Made by a program: the position numbers and the translations under genes
Assembly: GCA_034420695.1 (NCBI GenBank)
Contig: DAOULB010000058.1
Coordinates: forward strand, 1 to 64,000
Direction: 5' to 3'
From: Io17-Chloro-G2 sp034420695
GTDB lineage: Bacteria > Chloroflexota > Dehalococcoidia > Lucifugimonadales > UBA3495
Length of the DNA: 64,000 nt
Part shown: positions 1-7,669 of the stretch, piece after piece
Position numbering within the stretch: position 1 is the first letter of the stretch
How the letters are laid out: the number at the start of each line of letters is the position of its first letter
Notes under the pieces: generated by a model
What the model saw: only the letters and a program-made list of their open reading frames with translations
Databases searched by the model: none
What the model was told of the DNA's origin: nothing

Positions 1-167
1 CCGCCCGGCTGCTGGAGGAGACCGACATCGTGGTGACCCCGGGTTCCAGCTACGGAAAATTCGGTGAGGGTTACATAAGATTGTCGCTCACCACCCCCGA
101 TGACCAAGTCGAAAAGGGCTGTCAAAGGTTGGAGAACTGGCGCATTCCTCCGCCCAAGGGAGGCTAG
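1..167 (+). CDS. Class I/II aminotransferase (LL-diaminopimelate aminotransferase-like), C-terminal end only
   Basis: The window opens inside a gene. Reading from base 3 gives 54 residues ending at a TAG at 165-167. The stretch VTPGSSYGKFGEGYIRLSL is the usual C-terminal block of fold-type I PLP aminotransferases of the LL-diaminopimelate/aspartate group, where the arginine before the SL binds the substrate carboxylate. The catalytic lysine and PLP site lie upstream, outside the window, so the exact substrate cannot be fixed. The stop is 3 bases before the apparent start of hflX, and the hflX ribosome binding site overlaps the last codons, so the two genes are probably co-transcribed and coupled. 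Confidence 0.75.
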   Translation, partial: ARLLEETDIVVTPGSSYGKFGEGYIRLSLTTPDDQVEKGCQRLENWRIPPPKGG

Positions 168-170
168 CCC

Positions 171-1340
171 ATCGCTAAAACAACCACCAAGTCAACCGAA
201 CCCGAGGCTGAAAGGGCGGTACTGGTTGCCGTCGAGGTCAAGGGCCAAGACAATCTCTGGGGGCTCAAGGATACCCTGGGCGAACTTGGGTATCTGGCTG
301 AGGCCGCGGGGGGCGTGGTTGTAGGGCAGGTCAGCCAGAGGGCCGACCGGCTGACCCAGACTTACGTAGGCAAGGGGAAACTCGAGGAACTCAAGGACGT
401 CCTGGACCGCGAGAAGGCCCAGGTAGCCATCTTCGACGACGAACTCACCCCTTCGCAGCAGCGCAACCTCGAAGATTCCCTGCAGACCAAGGTCATCGAC
501 CGCACCGCCCTCATCTTGGACGTTTTCTCCCGCCACGCCCGCACCTATGAGGGCAAGCTCCAAGTGGAGCTGGCCCAGCACCAGTACCTGTTGCCGAGGC
601 TGGCCGGTCAGTGGTCCCACTTGGAGAGACTGGGAGGCGGAATCGGCACCAGGGGCCCCGGCGAGACCCAGCTTGAGACCGACCGGAGGTTGGTTCGCAC
701 CCGCATCCAGAAGATACAGCGCCAGTTAGACGGCGTGAAACAGCGGCGTACCATCTACTTGGGGCGCCGCAAGAAGTCGGGAATACCCTGCGCTACCTTG
801 GTGGGGTACACCAACGCCGGCAAGAGCACTATGTTCAACGCCCTCAGCGGGGCCGGAGTCCAAGCCGCCGACCAGCTTTTCTCGACCTTGGACCCGGTGA
901 CTCGGCGGGTACATCTGCCAACGGGCGGTGAGCTTCTCCTGACCGATACCGTGGGGTTTATTCAGAAACTGTCCCCCATGGTGGTAGCGGCATTCCGGGC
1001 CACGTTGGCCGAGGTGGCCGGGGCCGACATACTGCTGCATATTGTGGACGTTACCCATCCCAAGGCCCCGGAGCAGACCGAAGTGGTGGAAAACACCCTG
1101 GAGGAGCTGGGGTTGGGCCGCCGTCCCAGGGTGCTGGTGTTGAACAAAGTTGACCTGCTGGGGGCCGAGGACGGCGAAACGACGGAGATTCCCTCGGAGC
1201 GCCAGAGACTTCAGCGCAGCGTCCTGGTTTCGGCGGCCAAGGGCTGGAACCTTGACGTCCTGCTGCACCGCATAGAAGAGCTGCTGGCGGCCAACCTGGG
1301 CCCAACCCTGGTTGTGGGTGGCGCCGGCGGCAAGAACTAG
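171..1340 (+). CDS. hflX: Ribosome-associated GTPase HflX, apparent ATC start codon
   Basis: HflX binds the large ribosomal subunit and splits stalled or stress-inactivated ribosomes using GTP. The N-terminal HflX domain (about residues 15-190) carries the glycine-rich segment GIGTRGPGETQLE. The G domain follows with G1 GYTNAGKST, G3 DTVGF and G4 NKVD. At 389 residues it has normal family length. The conserved N-terminus (RAVLVAVE) begins well upstream of the first GTG in frame (315). An in-frame stop at 165 leaves no ATG, GTG or TTG between 168 and 312. The only well-placed start is ATC at 171, seven bases after a strong GGGAGG (158-163). The GTG at 315 would remove part of the N-terminal domain. 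Identity is certain; the ATC start is inferred. Confidence 0.93.
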   Translation: MAKTTTKSTEPEAERAVLVAVEVKGQDNLWGLKDTLGELGYLAEAAGGVVVGQVSQRADRLTQTYVGKGKLEELKDVLDREKAQVAIFDDELTPSQQRNLEDSLQTKVIDRTALILDVFSRHARTYEGKLQVELAQHQYLLPRLAGQWSHLERLGGGIGTRGPGETQLETDRRLVRTRIQKIQRQLDGVKQRRTIYLGRRKKSGIPCATLVGYTNAGKSTMFNALSGAGVQAADQLFSTLDPVTRRVHLPTGGELLLTDTVGFIQKLSPMVVAAFRATLAEVAGADILLHIVDVTHPKAPEQTEVVENTLEELGLGRRPRVLVLNKVDLLGAEDGETTEIPSERQRLQRSVLVSAAKGWNLDVLLHRIEELLAANLGPTLVVGGAGGKN

Positions 1341-1463
1341 CAAAATTTACGGGCCCCAGGACGCGACCTTTCTTTTTCCGGGCTTCATAGTGAGCGGTTT
1401 CCGGCGGTTGGGTGGTTGTGTTGGGATGGGCGGCGGGCCGGCAGGGGCCTCCGCGGGCCTTAG

Positions 1464-2655
1464 GGAACCTCTGAACAACTCCTGCCAATTATGGCATAGT
1501 AGGATTAAGCATTAAGCAGGGCCATGTGGTGGGGTGATGCAGATGAAGGAGCAGCCGACCTTTACCGACTTGGAATATAAGGGGAAGAAGCGCAAGACCC
1601 GCCGGGAACAGTTCCTGGAGCAGTTGGACTCGCTGATTCCCTGGCAAAGGTTGGAGGAACGCATCCGGCCCCATTATCCCAAGGCTGGGCAGGGTCGGCG
1701 GCCTTACGACCTGTCAGTGATGCTGCGGGTTCACTTGGTGCAACTGTGCTACAACCTGAGCGACCCTGGGATGGAGGACCTGCTGTATGAGGCGGAGTCG
1801 GTGCGGCGGTTCGCCGGGCTGAGGCTGTCGGAGCCAATACCCGATGAGAGCACCATCCTGCACTTCCGTCACCTGCTGGAGAAGCATCAACTGGGTCAAG
1901 AGTTGTTTGAAGAAGTCAACCGCCATCTGGGGAGCCTGGGGTTGAAACTGCGGGAGGGAACCATCGTGGACGCCACCATCATAGCGGCACCGTCGTCCAC
2001 CAAGAACCGGAGCGGACAGCGGGACCCGGAGATGCGTCAGGTGAAGAAGGGGAACCAGTACTACTTCGGGATGAAGCTGCACATCGGAGTGGACTCGGAG
2101 ACGGGGCTGGTGCACAGCATGTCAGTCACCTCGGCCAATGTCCATGACGTGAGCGAAGCTCACCGGCTGCTCCACGGGAGGGAGCTGCAGGTGTTGGGGG
2201 ATGCGGGGTACACCGGGGTGGCGAAGCGGGAGGAGAACCGGGAATTGGCGGTGGAGTGGCAGGTGGCGATGAAGTCGGGACAACGCCGGAAGCTGAAACC
2301 TGGGAGTCCGGCGTATCTTGGGGAAAGGGTCAAGGCATCAATAAGGGCCAAGGTGGAACACCCCTTCCTGGACGTGAAGGGACTCTTCGGCTACGCCAAG
2401 GTGCGCTACCGAGGCTTGGCCAAGAATAGGGAGCGGCTGGCCTTGCTGCTGGGAGTCTCCAACCTGAGGCGGGCCAAGGTTGCTCTGGCCGGTTGACCCA
2501 GGGGGCAGTGTGCCCAATCCAGCCCATCATCCCAAAAACGGGCGGGAACCAAGCTATGACCCACCCTGCTTAACGACAAATCCCATGACAGTAGCAGGTT
2601 CAAGGACCCCCCATGGCCCGAAAATCTGCACACCGCTCAGTTGTTCAGAGGTTCC
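1464..2655 (+). mobile_element. Complete IS5-family insertion sequence with TTAG target duplication
   Basis: This 1192-bp element is bounded by perfect 17-bp inverted repeats, GGAACCTCTGAACAACT at 1464-1480 and its complement at 2639-2655. The 4-bp direct repeat TTAG flanks it at 1460-1463 and 2656-2659. A YTAR-type 4-bp duplication is characteristic of the IS5 group. It carries one intact transposase gene. Removing it rejoins a short motif (gcgggccTTAGaacgc) that occurs again at 3019-3040 and, shorter, at 2894-2907, so the element landed in one copy of a local repeat. Intact ends and an intact ORF suggest recent insertion and possible activity. Confidence 0.93.
1534..2496 (+). CDS. IS5-family DDE transposase
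   Basis: This 320-residue protein is the only gene of the surrounding insertion sequence and cuts and rejoins its ends. An N-terminal helical DNA-binding domain (DUF772 type, about residues 30-110, YDLSVMLRVHLVQLCYNLSD) precedes a DDE catalytic domain. The three acidic residues are visible in VDATIIAAPSS, LGDAGYTG and AKVEHPF, with the Y...R...K region before the final Glu as in the IS5 group. The start may be GTG 1534, ATG 1537 or ATG 1543; GGTGGGG just upstream can serve any of them. No frameshift or internal stop is present, so the protein should be functional. Confidence 0.93.
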   Translation: MMQMKEQPTFTDLEYKGKKRKTRREQFLEQLDSLIPWQRLEERIRPHYPKAGQGRRPYDLSVMLRVHLVQLCYNLSDPGMEDLLYEAESVRRFAGLRLSEPIPDESTILHFRHLLEKHQLGQELFEEVNRHLGSLGLKLREGTIVDATIIAAPSSTKNRSGQRDPEMRQVKKGNQYYFGMKLHIGVDSETGLVHSMSVTSANVHDVSEAHRLLHGRELQVLGDAGYTGVAKREENRELAVEWQVAMKSGQRRKLKPGSPAYLGERVKASIRAKVEHPFLDVKGLFGYAKVRYRGLAKNRERLALLLGVSNLRRAKVALAG

Positions 2656-3286
2656 TTAGAACGCGATTCCCTTTTTTCTTCTTGTGTCCTGCGAAACTGT
2701 TGCTCAATTCCTTAACGATGCTGCTTAAATGACCGGGTTCACGTCATTGGCGGGTGGCCGTTCGCGCCGCGGAGGTTCAGGGCTAAGGTCATCAATAACG
2801 GGGCCGCCTCGTCTCGGGTCAGGGCAAAAAAGGTTCGGTTTTCCGGGTGGGGCTGGTGTCGTGGTCAGCCGGCGGAAAACAAGGGGCCCTATGGGGCTTA
2901 GAACGCGACGGGTTTTCGGGGCCGGGAGGATTGCCCGTCCTCGGCCTTCGGCCGACCAGAGAGACTGGCGGATTTCCGGTTCCGGTTGAAGTTCCCGGCC
3001 ACCCACCAAAAGACAGAGGCCTCTGCGGGCCTTAGAACGCTACCCCTCCGGTTCGTCTTGGCTTGCGTGACATAACTGAGTCTCATTTTGGAGGTACCTT
3101 GAGCCTTCCCCTCGTATGTGTCGCACAAGATATGTTATGTTGTGTCGGGCCACGGAAGGCTTGACATAACTACGATTAGGCATTTTGGACCGGATTTTGG
3201 GTCCGGCCTTCCCAGAACCGGCCAGGTCTTCCCCGGCCCCGGAAATCGCTTGAGAGCGCGATGGAGCAAAACCCAATTTCCCTGAG
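2656..3286. other. 630-bp gap with repeated motif, hairpin and TGACATAACT repeats; no gene seen
   Basis: No convincing coding sequence on either strand. It holds two further copies of the motif struck by the IS (2894-2907 and 3019-3040) and a long imperfect hairpin at 2838-2880 (arms GTTTTCCG...GGCTG and CAGCC...CGGAAAAC). A small perfect stem, TCGGCC-ttc-GGCCGA, lies near 2941-2956. TGACATAACT occurs twice, near 3067 and 3162, with GTTATGT in the opposite sense between them, which could be an operator for the permease gene. A TTGACA at 3161-3166 lies upstream of the permease without a good -10. Confidence 0.5.
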
Positions 3287-5038
3287 GTGTTACTGTTGGC
3301 TGCGGTCGAGGTGAACGAGAACATACGCTACGAGCCGGAGGAGAATCCTCCCGCACTGGTCGCCGTTGGCAGCGGGTTGCAGGCGGCCTTGGTCATCTTG
3401 GGGGGAATTGTCCTGAGCGTGGTGATCATCTTCCGGATCGCCGACCAGCCCGACAGTTACCTGCAGTGGGGCGTCTTTGGCGCCCTGATGGTCAGCGGGA
3501 TTACGACAATTCTCCAGTCCGTCCGGGTCTGGCGGATCGGCGCCGGCCACGTGCTGATAATGGGCACCTCGGGGGCGTTCATCGCGGTCTGTGTGGCCGC
3601 CCTGACGACGGCGGGCCCCGCAACCATGGCCAGCCTAATCGTCGTATCGTCGTTGTTCCAGTTCCTGCTGGCGGCGCGCCTGTCACTGCTGCGAAGGATA
3701 TTCACCCCGGCCGTGTCCGGCACGGTGATTATGTTAATCGCTGCCACGGTCATGCCCATCGTCTTCAGCACGGCAAATGACGTACCCGAAGGCACTCCCG
3801 GTGCAGCCGGCCCGATAGTGGCGCTGGTGACCCTGGGCACAATAACGGCGTTGGTGCTGCGGGGGGCAGCGGCATGGCGTTTGTGGTCACCTATCCTGGG
3901 AATTGTCGTGGGTTGTGTAGTCAGCGCCTTCTTCGGGCTGTACGACGTTCAAGGAATATTGGAAGCGCCCTGGGTTGGCATTCCCCTGGGTGGATGGCCA
4001 GGGCTGGACGTAACTCCAGGGGTGGAGTTCTGGGCGCTGTTGCCGGCTTTCGTGGTGGTAACCCTGGTGGGGGCTATCGAGACCATCGGGGACGGTGTGG
4101 CTATTCAGCGGGTCTCCCGGCGTCGCCCCTCGGCCACGGACTTCCGGGCGGTGCAGGGTGCCCTCAATGCTGACGGCGTGGGAAACCTGCTCTCCGGCAT
4201 CGTCGGAGTGCCGCCCAATACCACGTATTCCACCAGCATATCCCTGGCTGAAGTCACCGGAGTCGCCGCCCGCCGGGTGGGGATAATCATAGGTGTCACC
4301 TTCATAGTGCTGGGGTTTTTGCCCAAGGTTGCTGCCCTGCTCATTGCCATTCCCGGACCGGTGGTGGGGGCCTACATTGCCGTGCTGATTGCATTGCTTT
4401 TTGTGCAGGGCATGAGGATCGTAATTCAAGATGGAATCGACCACCGTAAGGCAGCCGTTGCAGGCCTAGCGTTCTGGATTGGCGCGGCCTTTCAGAACCA
4501 GTGGGTATTCCCGGGCCTGCTGGGGGATGGATTCCTTGGAGTCCTGCTGGGCAACGGTATGACCTCCGGGGCAATTGCAGCCGTGATAATGATGGTGTTC
4601 CTGGAACTAACCGCCCCGCGGCGCCGGAGGTTGGAGGCCGCGCTGGAAGCCGATGCCCTGCCGAAGCTGAGCGAGTTCCTGCGGGGCTTTGCGTCGAGGC
4701 GGGGATGGAACACAGCCTCGGCGGACCGGTTGGTCCTGGTAGGGGAGGAAACGTTAACCAGCCTGCTGGAGGCCGAAAGCGAAGATACCAACGGGAGCGG
4801 CCCCCGGCGCATGGTGGTGGTGGCCCGGCCCGACGGCCAGGGGGTTGAACTGGAGTTTGTTTCGGGTTCCGCCGGAGAGAACTTGGAGGACCGGCTGGCC
4901 TACTTGGGAGAAACGCCGGACATTCCAGATGCCCGTGAGTTGTCTTTCCGATTGCTCCGCCACTACGCTTCCTCGGTGCGCCACCAGAAGTATCACGGTG
5001 TAGACATCCTTACCGTAAACGTGGAGGGTCCTCGTTAG
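3287..5038 (+). CDS. NCS2-family purine/pyrimidine permease with C-terminal HATPase-like cytoplasmic domain
   Basis: Residues ~20-445 form a polytopic membrane domain of the nucleobase:cation symporter 2 (xanthine/uracil permease) family. The family regions are GSGLQAALVILGGI near the start, GAIETIGDGVAIQRVSRR with the functional acidic residues, and the GVGNLLSGIVGVPPNTTYS block. It probably imports a purine or pyrimidine with H+ or Na+. A cytoplasmic extension of about 140 residues follows (from RRRRLEAALEADALPKL). Its helix-strand pattern, with LVLVGEETLTSLLEAE and a late ELSFRLLRHYA helix, resembles RsbW/GHKL ATPases. Usual family length is about 430-460, so 583 is a fusion. The start is uncertain: GTG 3287, TTG 3296 (8 bases after GAGG) or GTG 3311. 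Confidence 0.85.
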   Translation: MLLLAAVEVNENIRYEPEENPPALVAVGSGLQAALVILGGIVLSVVIIFRIADQPDSYLQWGVFGALMVSGITTILQSVRVWRIGAGHVLIMGTSGAFIAVCVAALTTAGPATMASLIVVSSLFQFLLAARLSLLRRIFTPAVSGTVIMLIAATVMPIVFSTANDVPEGTPGAAGPIVALVTLGTITALVLRGAAAWRLWSPILGIVVGCVVSAFFGLYDVQGILEAPWVGIPLGGWPGLDVTPGVEFWALLPAFVVVTLVGAIETIGDGVAIQRVSRRRPSATDFRAVQGALNADGVGNLLSGIVGVPPNTTYSTSISLAEVTGVAARRVGIIIGVTFIVLGFLPKVAALLIAIPGPVVGAYIAVLIALLFVQGMRIVIQDGIDHRKAAVAGLAFWIGAAFQNQWVFPGLLGDGFLGVLLGNGMTSGAIAAVIMMVFLELTAPRRRRLEAALEADALPKLSEFLRGFASRRGWNTASADRLVLVGEETLTSLLEAESEDTNGSGPRRMVVVARPDGQGVELEFVSGSAGENLEDRLAYLGETPDIPDARELSFRLLRHYASSVRHQKYHGVDILTVNVEGPR

Positions 5039-5125
5039 CTCCGGGCCCAGGATTTTAGAGGTCCATGTGAAGGGTGAAGGCAGCGAAGGCCGGAGCGCCG
5101 CAGTCTCATTGCGGTCCCTCTGGGG

Positions 5126-5154
5126 TTGCGCGGCCTAGGGGGCCTGCCTATAAT
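5126..5154 (+). promoter_or_regulatory. Sigma-70-type promoter for the tRNA cluster
   Basis: TTGCGC (5126-5131), a 17-base spacer and a perfect TATAAT (5149-5154) put a start site near 5161, about 13 bases before mature tRNA-Val. It probably drives all three tRNA genes. Confidence 0.6.
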
Positions 5155-5173
5155 TTAGAGAGGAGCCACTTTG

Positions 5174-5249
5174 GGGCGGTTAGCTCAGTGGTTAGAGCGC
5201 CTCGTTCACACCGAGGAGGCCGGAGGTTCAAATCCTCCATCGCCCACCA
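5174..5249 (+). tRNA. tRNA-Val (anticodon CAC)
   Basis: A full 76-nt cloverleaf. The acceptor arms are GGGCGGT and ATCGCCC; the D arm is GCTC...GAGC; the anticodon loop TTCACAC gives CAC; the T arm is GGAGG-TTCAAAT-CCTCC. Discriminator A is followed by an encoded CCA. It reads the valine codon GUG. It is the first of three closely spaced tRNA genes. Confidence 0.96.
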
Positions 5250-5311
5250 CTTGCCGGCCCTCGGGCCTTCCCGCCAGGACCAGTTCCGGCGGGCGCCACA
5301 GGGGGAATGAT

Positions 5312-5397
5312 GCCGAGGTGGCGGAACGGCAGACGCGCTGCGTTCAGGGCGCAGTGTCCTTACGGATGTGTGGGTTCAAATCCCACTCTCGGCACCA
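5312..5397 (+). tRNA. tRNA-Leu (anticodon CAG)
   Basis: An 86-nt class II tRNA with a long variable arm. The acceptor arms are GCCGAGG and TCTCGGC; the anticodon stem-loop is CTGCG-TTCAGGG-CGCAG; the T arm is GTGGG-TTCAAAT-CCCAC. Discriminator A and an encoded CCA are present. It reads leucine CUG, a codon used heavily by the genes here. Confidence 0.95.
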
Positions 5398-5422
5398 AGA
5401 TTCTTGCTCCCCGGAATGGGGC

Positions 5423-5443
5423 GGCGGGCTCCGGAGGCCCGCC
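5423..5443 (+). other. Hairpin between tRNA-Leu and tRNA-Arg
   Basis: A perfect 7-bp stem, GGCGGGC and GCCCGCC, with loop TCCGGAG. No T-run follows, so it is more likely a processing signal in the tRNA transcript than an intrinsic terminator. Confidence 0.35.
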
Positions 5444-5488
5444 TAAGTGCTCACCGGGGTTAGAGCATCAGGCTCCAACAATCGAAGT

Positions 5489-5564
5489 GCGCTTGTAGCT
5501 CAGTGGATAGAGCGCTGCCCTGCGGAGGCAGAGGTCGTGGGTTCGAGTCCCGCCAAGCGCGCCA
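5489..5564 (+). tRNA. tRNA-Arg (anticodon GCG)
   Basis: A 76-nt cloverleaf with acceptor arms GCGCTTG and CAAGCGC, anticodon stem-loop CTGCC-CTGCGGA-GGCAG, T arm GTGGG-TTCGAGT-CCCGC, discriminator G and an encoded CCA. The anticodon is GCG, reading CGC and by wobble CGU. Most bacteria read these codons with an ACG tRNA whose A34 is edited to inosine, so G34 here is unusual. Whether an ACG tRNA exists elsewhere cannot be seen. Confidence 0.94.
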
Positions 5565-5714
5565 CCATCACCGGACTGGCCCCTGTCCAACATTAAGGCT
5601 GCTATTTCACCACCTTTCCCGTATTTCCGTGGAGCCTTATGTCAACCTCCCTGTTACGATGGCTTATGGTCTTTCGCTGGGGAGATGCTATTTCTTGAAC
5701 TGAAGGAGCGAGTT

Positions 5715-6149
5715 ATGGCCGAATACATACCGTCAACCTCGGATTGGGTGCGCGAGCAGGTGGAACTCTACGAAAGCAGCGGAGGCAGGGAAGGGACCAC
5801 CTTGCGGGATACCGGGCTGCCCGTGGTCATCGTTACAAACCAGGGCAACAAGACGGGAGCGATTCGCAAGACACCCCTGATGCGGGTGAAGGACGGAGAC
5901 AACTACGTGCTGGTGGGCTCACGGGGCGGCGCTCCGAAGAACCCGGTGTGGGTGTACAACCTGCGGGCTGACGGCAACGTTGAGGTACGGGACATGGCCC
6001 AGGTGTATTCCATGAGGGTGCGGGAAGTCGAAGACGACACGGAACGGGCCAGACTGTGGGAACTGGCGGTTGCGGCGTACCCCCCCTACGAGGAGTACCA
6101 AGGCCGCACGACCCGCAAGATACCCGTGTTCGTTGCCGAGCCTGCCTAG
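5715..6149 (+). CDS. Deazaflavin (F420)-dependent nitroreductase family protein (DDN-like)
   Basis: A 144-residue split beta-barrel protein of the F420-dependent Ddn/nitroreductase family. The hallmarks are VVIVTNQGNKTGAIRKTPL near residue 40, YVLVGSRGGAPKNPVWVYNL (about 66-85) and the closing AAYPPYEEYQGRTTRKIPVFV. Members transfer hydride from F420H2 to quinones or nitro compounds, or act as quinone reductases. The ATG at 5715 is chosen because AAGGAG sits 6 bases upstream; an earlier in-frame TTG at 5685 has no such site. The gene stands alone, convergent with the Cache lipoprotein gene and separated from it by two palindromic repeats. F420 dependence is a family inference. Confidence 0.82.
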   Translation: MAEYIPSTSDWVREQVELYESSGGREGTTLRDTGLPVVIVTNQGNKTGAIRKTPLMRVKDGDNYVLVGSRGGAPKNPVWVYNLRADGNVEVRDMAQVYSMRVREVEDDTERARLWELAVAAYPPYEEYQGRTTRKIPVFVAEPA

Positions 6150-6180
6150 TAGACCATCACTGTTGCTTTGCTGGGTAGAC

Positions 6181-6203
6181 AGGGCAACCACAAGGGTTGC
6201 CCC
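6181..6203. repeat. REP-like palindrome
   Basis: GGGCAACC and GGTTGCCC arms around a short ACAAG loop, between two convergent genes. It belongs with the hairpins at 6223, 26111 and 30271 as short intergenic palindromes. It may also end transcripts from both sides. Confidence 0.6.
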
Positions 6204-6222
6204 TGCCAGAAGCCTCCTGATT

Positions 6223-6249
6223 GTAGGGGCGTCCCTTGTGGACGCCCTA
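6223..6249. repeat. REP-like palindrome, GTAGGGGCG type
   Basis: The imperfect palindrome starts GTAGGGGCGTCC and returns with GGACGCCCTA, with one bulged G. It begins with the same GTAGGGGCG as the perfect palindrome at 30271, suggesting a dispersed family. Confidence 0.6.
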
Positions 6250-6318
6250 ATCGCTTATAGCCACCGCGTTATCTGCTACCCATCTTTGCAAAGATTTGAG
6301 ACCACTATTGGGACACAG

Positions 6319-7257
6319 CTATTCGTACCAGCCCGAGCCGAACAGGTACCCGTCGTGTCGTACTACCCAAGTATGTTTCTGCCGGTCATTGCCGGTTTCA
6401 GGATTGAGCAGCACATAGTCGACCCAGCGGCCTGACTCGGTTGCACTCCGCAGTTCGTCGCCGTAGAAATATCCGGTTGCGTCCACCCGGAGACTAGGGT
6501 CCCGCATCAAGAACATGGGATTGTGGTGGGCGATTGTATAGCCATCCTCATCTACGATAAACACGTACCACTGTCCCTGCACGCTCTCCTCGGAGCTATA
6601 GTACTCAATAGCCGCCTCCAGGCCCAGCGCGTCGTAAAGATTCAGTGCCTGGTGCACAAAGTTCTGGGTGTAAGCGGGGGCGTCGGACTGGCGGGGCCCG
6701 GGTTCATACCATCCCGACCCAAAGATGAACCCGTCGTGTTTCACCATCCAAGAGCGCTTGGTCTCTGCTGCTCCGGTGGCAGGGTTGGGGTAGGTGTAGT
6801 CGAACCACTCTCCGTCCTCGTCTGCGACGGCCGCTACCGCCTCGCCGGCGGGGTAGCCGTTTGGCCCGACAGCAGCCGATACGGGCCGGTTAACCAGCGC
6901 CGGGTTGGGGGCGTGGGCGCGCATTACGTCGTTCTGGTCGATGATGAACACGTACCACTGGCCGTCCATGCTCTCGCTGGTGTTGTAGTGGGCGAGGGTG
7001 GCCTCAAGTCCGTCAGCGTCATACCTGCTGATGGCCTCCCTTACCAAGTACTGGGTGTATTCACCGGGCATGAACTTCGGTGGTATGGACATTGCCGCCT
7101 GGTCCAAGGCTGCTGGCTGGCCAGCGGGGCCAGCGGGTCCAGCAACTCCGGCCGGCCCGGGCGCTCCTGCAGGCCCCGCCGGCCCAGCTTCTCCCCGGCA
7201 GGCTGCAAGTGACAGGATGAGGGCAATCACAAAAGTAGCTGTGGCTAGTACTCGCAT
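6319..7257 (-). CDS. Lipoprotein with collagen-like repeat and two Cache-type sensor domains
   Basis: A 312-residue exported protein. Residues 1-20 are a lipoprotein signal peptide with lipobox LAAC, so it should be anchored by a lipidated Cys20. Next come nine Gly-X-Y triplets (GEAGPAGPAGAPGPA... to about residue 48), a collagen-like stalk. Two homologous domains follow (about 55-185 and 190-312), each with a W-Y-V-F-I-(I/V)-D core followed by HDG(F/Y)(I/L)FGSGWYE, as in single-Cache small-molecule sensors. Being extracellular and without a transmembrane signalling module, it may be a ligand-binding subunit for a partner not in the window. It is convergent with the F420 oxidoreductase gene. 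Ligand unknown. Confidence 0.75.
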   Translation of the reverse strand: MRVLATATFVIALILSLAACRGEAGPAGPAGAPGPAGVAGPAGPAGQPAALDQAAMSIPPKFMPGEYTQYLVREAISRYDADGLEATLAHYNTSESMDGQWYVFIIDQNDVMRAHAPNPALVNRPVSAAVGPNGYPAGEAVAAVADEDGEWFDYTYPNPATGAAETKRSWMVKHDGFIFGSGWYEPGPRQSDAPAYTQNFVHQALNLYDALGLEAAIEYYSSEESVQGQWYVFIVDEDGYTIAHHNPMFLMRDPSLRVDATGYFYGDELRSATESGRWVDYVLLNPETGNDRQKHTWVVRHDGYLFGSGWYE

Positions 7258-7669
7258 GTTTGAATCCCAATGTTCAAGATTTGGTTATCCCGGAGTGCAA
7301 CTGCGCTGCGGCCGGCCGAACAAGCCGGGGAGAGGTCAAGCTGTCGGGGCTGTGCGCCGGATAAGTCGCGACGCCCTTGAAGCCCTCGAAGATTAGTAGA
7401 GCCTGACCGTTCGATGCAGGAATCGAGAACGCAGCCCAAGTGAACTGCAGGTTTCTCGTAGAGGCAACCGCCCTTGGTCTCCAAGGAGGTGATGGATTGG
7501 AAGAGAGCAGTGGAGGAGTTCCGCGGCATGTTGCTTTGGCGCTTTTGCGGGCGGGATGGGCAACTAAGTATCGGAAAGTTACCTAATGAACCTCCAGGGA
7601 AGGTTCTCGACCCCGCCCAGCCTGTCAAACCGTAATTTTGGATGCCCTGTCTCTGGCTCCCGCTCGAGA
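7258..7669. other. 412-bp gap without a convincing gene
   Basis: No reading frame with family character. It contains AAGGAGGTGATGG (7483-7495), a near-perfect match to the anti-Shine-Dalgarno complement. An ATG at 7492 (too close) and a TTG at 7497 (7-base spacing, 29 codons) could follow it, but neither peptide looks conserved. A short hairpin GAACCT-AGGTTC lies at 7588-7606. The left part should hold the promoter of the lipoprotein gene. Confidence 0.4.

Noticed and set aside
7492..7640. Small ORF after AAGGAGGTGATGG
   Set aside because: The ATG is too close to the Shine-Dalgarno match, and the TTG alternative gives only 29 residues of low-information sequence; kept only as a note in the gap entry.
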